Made by a program: the position numbers and the translations under genes. Under the pieces are notes generated by a model. It saw nothing but the letters and a program-made list of their open reading frames with translations. It did no database searches and was not told the DNA's origin. 7,198 nucleotides of DNA from Oscillospiraceae bacterium (lineage in GTDB: Bacteria > Bacillota > Clostridia > Oscillospirales > CAG-272): NCBI GenBank assembly GCA_015065395.1, contig SVQJ01000089.1, forward strand, positions 1-7,198. Reading direction: 5' to 3'. How positions within the stretch are numbered: the stretch's first letter is position 1; each line of letters starts with the position of its first letter. Shown here piece by piece: positions 5,975-7,198 of the stretch.

Positions 5975-6059
5975 AGCCCGAAAAGACGGAGAATTCGGCT
6001 CTTTCCGAAAAAACTTAAATCCGAAAGCAAAGGAAATGCGCGCACAGATGCATCCTTGA
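5952..6059 (+). CDS. Possible small basic ORF of 35 codons
   Basis: An ORF from ATG 5952 to TGA 6057-6059 starts MIVRFVLRARK and ends EMRAQMHP. It has nine Arg/Lys against three Asp/Glu. GGAGGG at 5944-5949 is a strong ribosome-binding sequence but lies only 2 nt before the ATG, closer than usual; an AAAGGA farther up (5933-5938) is 13 nt away. I do not recognise the peptide. It could be a real small protein, a leader ORF for the downstream gene, or chance. Confidence 0.2.
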   Translation: MIVRFVLRARKDGEFGSFRKNLNPKAKEMRAQMHP

Positions 6060-6097
6060 AAGCAAAGTTTTTATTCTGGCGCAGCAAGGTGAGCAAA

Positions 6098-6967
6098 ATG
6101 AAGATCGGAGTAATGGTAGAATCCTTCCGCAAGGGATTCAGAGGCGGAGTAGAAGCCGCAGCGGCAATGGGTGCGGACGGCATCCAGGCTTATGTGACAA
6201 ATTGCGGGGAGCTTCGATTCAATGAGATGACCCCTGCAAAGATTTGCGAGGCTCTTGATATCGTGAAGTCAAACGGGCTTGTTTTCTCTGCAATTTGCGG
6301 AGATTTCGGCGTTGGCTTTGAGCGCGAGGAAACGAATGCGGAGTATGTGGATAAGTCCAAGAGAGTTCTTGAGATCGCAAAAGAGCTTGAATGCGACGTG
6401 GTAACGACTCATATCGGAACCGTTCCCGTTGAGGAGTGTGCAAAGAAGGAGATCATGAGAAAGGCGTGCAGAGAGCTTGCTGTCTATGCAGATTCAATAA
6501 ACAGTGCCTTTGCGGTGGAAACAGGCCCCGAGCTTGCAACCACCCTCTGCGATTTTCTTGACAGCCTGGGAGCAGGCGGAGTTCGCGTAAATTTCGACCC
6601 TGCAAACCTTGTAATGGTGGCGGGAGATAAGGCGGAGAGCGCGGTAAAAACTCTCGGGAAATATATAGTCCATACCCACGCAAAGGACGGCATAAAGCTT
6701 GATGGCGGCAGAAGGAGAGATATCAACGTCGTTATCGGTGAGGAGGCAGTTGATCACGAGCAGCTTCTTGGAATGGGACGTACCTATCTTGAGCTTCCCC
6801 TGGGAGAGGGCGATGTTAATTTTGATACATATCTTCCCGCTCTCGCATCCACCGGCTTCAACGGATTTCTTACCATCGAGCGCGAGGTGGGCGCAGATCC
6901 TGCAAGGGATATCGGCCTTGCGGCGCAGTTTTTAAGAGAAAAGATCGAAAGATATAAGCTTTATTGA
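6098..6967 (+). CDS. Sugar-phosphate isomerase/epimerase-like TIM-barrel protein
   Basis: These 289 residues belong to the xylose-isomerase-like TIM-barrel superfamily (AP endonuclease 2 fold), which includes sugar 3-epimerases, IolE/IolI-type enzymes and L-ribulose-5-phosphate 3-epimerases. Candidate divalent-metal ligands are in the usual order: E141 in AVETGPE, D167 in VNFDPANL, H192/H194 in VHTHAKDG, and E261 in LTIERE, with H105 in THIGTVP. These point to an active metal-dependent isomerase or epimerase, but the sugar cannot be told from sequence and no sugar-transport or catabolic gene is next to it. The ATG at 6098 opens MKIGVMVESF, a normal first strand, with AAGGTGAG at 6086-6093. 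In-frame codons upstream to 6056 (TTG) lack a ribosome site. It is separated by 184 bp from the previous gene, so it is probably its own unit. Confidence 0.8.
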   Translation: MKIGVMVESFRKGFRGGVEAAAAMGADGIQAYVTNCGELRFNEMTPAKICEALDIVKSNGLVFSAICGDFGVGFEREETNAEYVDKSKRVLEIAKELECDVVTTHIGTVPVEECAKKEIMRKACRELAVYADSINSAFAVETGPELATTLCDFLDSLGAGGVRVNFDPANLVMVAGDKAESAVKTLGKYIVHTHAKDGIKLDGGRRRDINVVIGEEAVDHEQLLGMGRTYLELPLGEGDVNFDTYLPALASTGFNGFLTIEREVGADPARDIGLAAQFLREKIERYKLY

Positions 6968-6976
6968 TGAGCAAAA

Positions 6977-6998
6977 AAAGGAGCCCGAGGGCTCCTTT
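6977..6998 (+). terminator. Intrinsic terminator-like hairpin after the isomerase gene
   Basis: AAAGGAGCC (6977-6985) and GGCTCCTTT (6990-6998) form a 9-bp stem with loop CGAG, starting 9 bp after the stop codon. The stem is GC-rich and preceded by seven A's, but only three T's end it before CAG, so termination may be incomplete on this strand. In reverse the A-run would serve as a better T-tail for a gene coming from the right. Confidence 0.65.
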
Positions 6999-7122
6999 CA
7001 GACTGTCGAAAAAGGCGCAGACCGCCCTATAGGCAAGTTAAAGAGAGCAAGTAACATCTCTTACATCTGAAAAGGTGGTGTGTGCAGTTGTTTATGGTTT
7101 AACCGAGAAAACCTCCGAAGAA
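6999..7122. other. Spacer without a convincing gene
   Basis: The stretch holds small dyads (GGCG/CGCC at 7014-7026, AAGAGA/TCTCTT at 7041-7062, GGTTT/AAACC at 7096-7113). A ribosome-site-like AAAGGTGG at 7071-7078 is followed only by very short or badly spaced frames. I recognise no RNA gene in it. It is probably the 5' flank of whatever lies right of the insertion sequence end. Confidence 0.4.
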
Positions 7123-7198
7123 TGGACTGCCCCAAATTGTGCGGACAGTACAAAAACACCCCTATGGTAGGTAATATTAAATTTTAATCAACATACTG
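7123..7198 (+). mobile_element. Probable left end of an IS3/IS150-type insertion sequence
   Basis: From 7123 the sequence reads TGGACTGCCCCAAATTGTGC, then GGACAG. This fits the pattern TGnACTGnCCCnAA..GGACA seen at the ends of IS3-family (IS150 group) elements, which begin with TG. An AT-rich stretch follows, as expected of the leader before a transposase gene, but the window stops before any transposase codons, so the element is cut by the edge. Recognition is from the terminal pattern only. Confidence 0.4.

Noticed and set aside
5929..6183. 84-codon minus-strand frame across the spacer and the start of the isomerase gene
   Set aside because: It overlaps the start of a conserved gene, has low-complexity residue use and no ribosome site.
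1..7198. CRISPR array, tRNA or rRNA genes, toxin-antitoxin or defence system
   Set aside because: No regularly spaced direct repeats, no tRNA or rRNA sequence that I could recognise, and no protein in the window has defence or toxin motifs.

Overview
The window looks like a piece of chromosome from an uncultured Clostridia-type Firmicute, probably a gut member of the Oscillospirales/Christensenellales kind. The reasons are the DnaD plus DnaI-type helicase-loader pair, Gram-positive-style lipoprotein signal peptides, purine-rich Shine-Dalgarno sites, a rimI-tsaD pair and AT-rich spacers between moderately GC-rich genes. The taxonomic placement is inference. All eight confident genes lie on the + strand.

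Layout. Positions 1-191 hold no convincing gene but a pile-up of inverted repeats: a 29-bp-arm hairpin, a 6-bp hairpin, a perfect 24-bp palindrome and an AT hairpin. A near-consensus sigma-A promoter (270-298) then drives a tight gene run: dCMP deaminase (330-818), a lipoprotein of unknown function (830-1495), ribosomal-protein/GNAT acetyltransferase RimI (1495-1983) and the tRNA t6A synthesis protein TsaD (1997-3091). Gaps are 11 bp, a 1-bp overlap and 13 bp, so one transcript is likely.

Positions 3092-3383 are a non-coding, AT-rich spacer. It carries three TTTTC(A/C)AC motifs, two of them forming an inverted repeat that resembles DnaA boxes, a short terminator-like hairpin and a duplicated 14-mer. 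Next comes a second tight run: DnaD-like primosome protein (3384-4379), DnaI/DnaC-type helicase-loader ATPase (4394-5365) and a second lipoprotein of unknown function (5383-5913). The 184-bp spacer at 5914-6097 has nested hairpins and one possible 35-codon ORF. It precedes a TIM-barrel sugar-phosphate isomerase/epimerase-like gene (6098-6967), which ends at a clear hairpin (6977-6998). The last 76 bp look like the left terminus of an IS3/IS150-type insertion sequence running off the right edge.

Functionally this is mostly housekeeping: pyrimidine deoxynucleotide supply, tRNA t6A modification, ribosomal protein acetylation and loading of the replicative helicase. Two exported lipoproteins of unknown function sit inside these operons. 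I found no new defence system, CRISPR array or complete mobile element. The most interesting parts are the palindromic left end, the DnaA-box-like spacer in front of the helicase-loader genes, and the hairpin that could mask a ribosome-binding site at 5944-5949.
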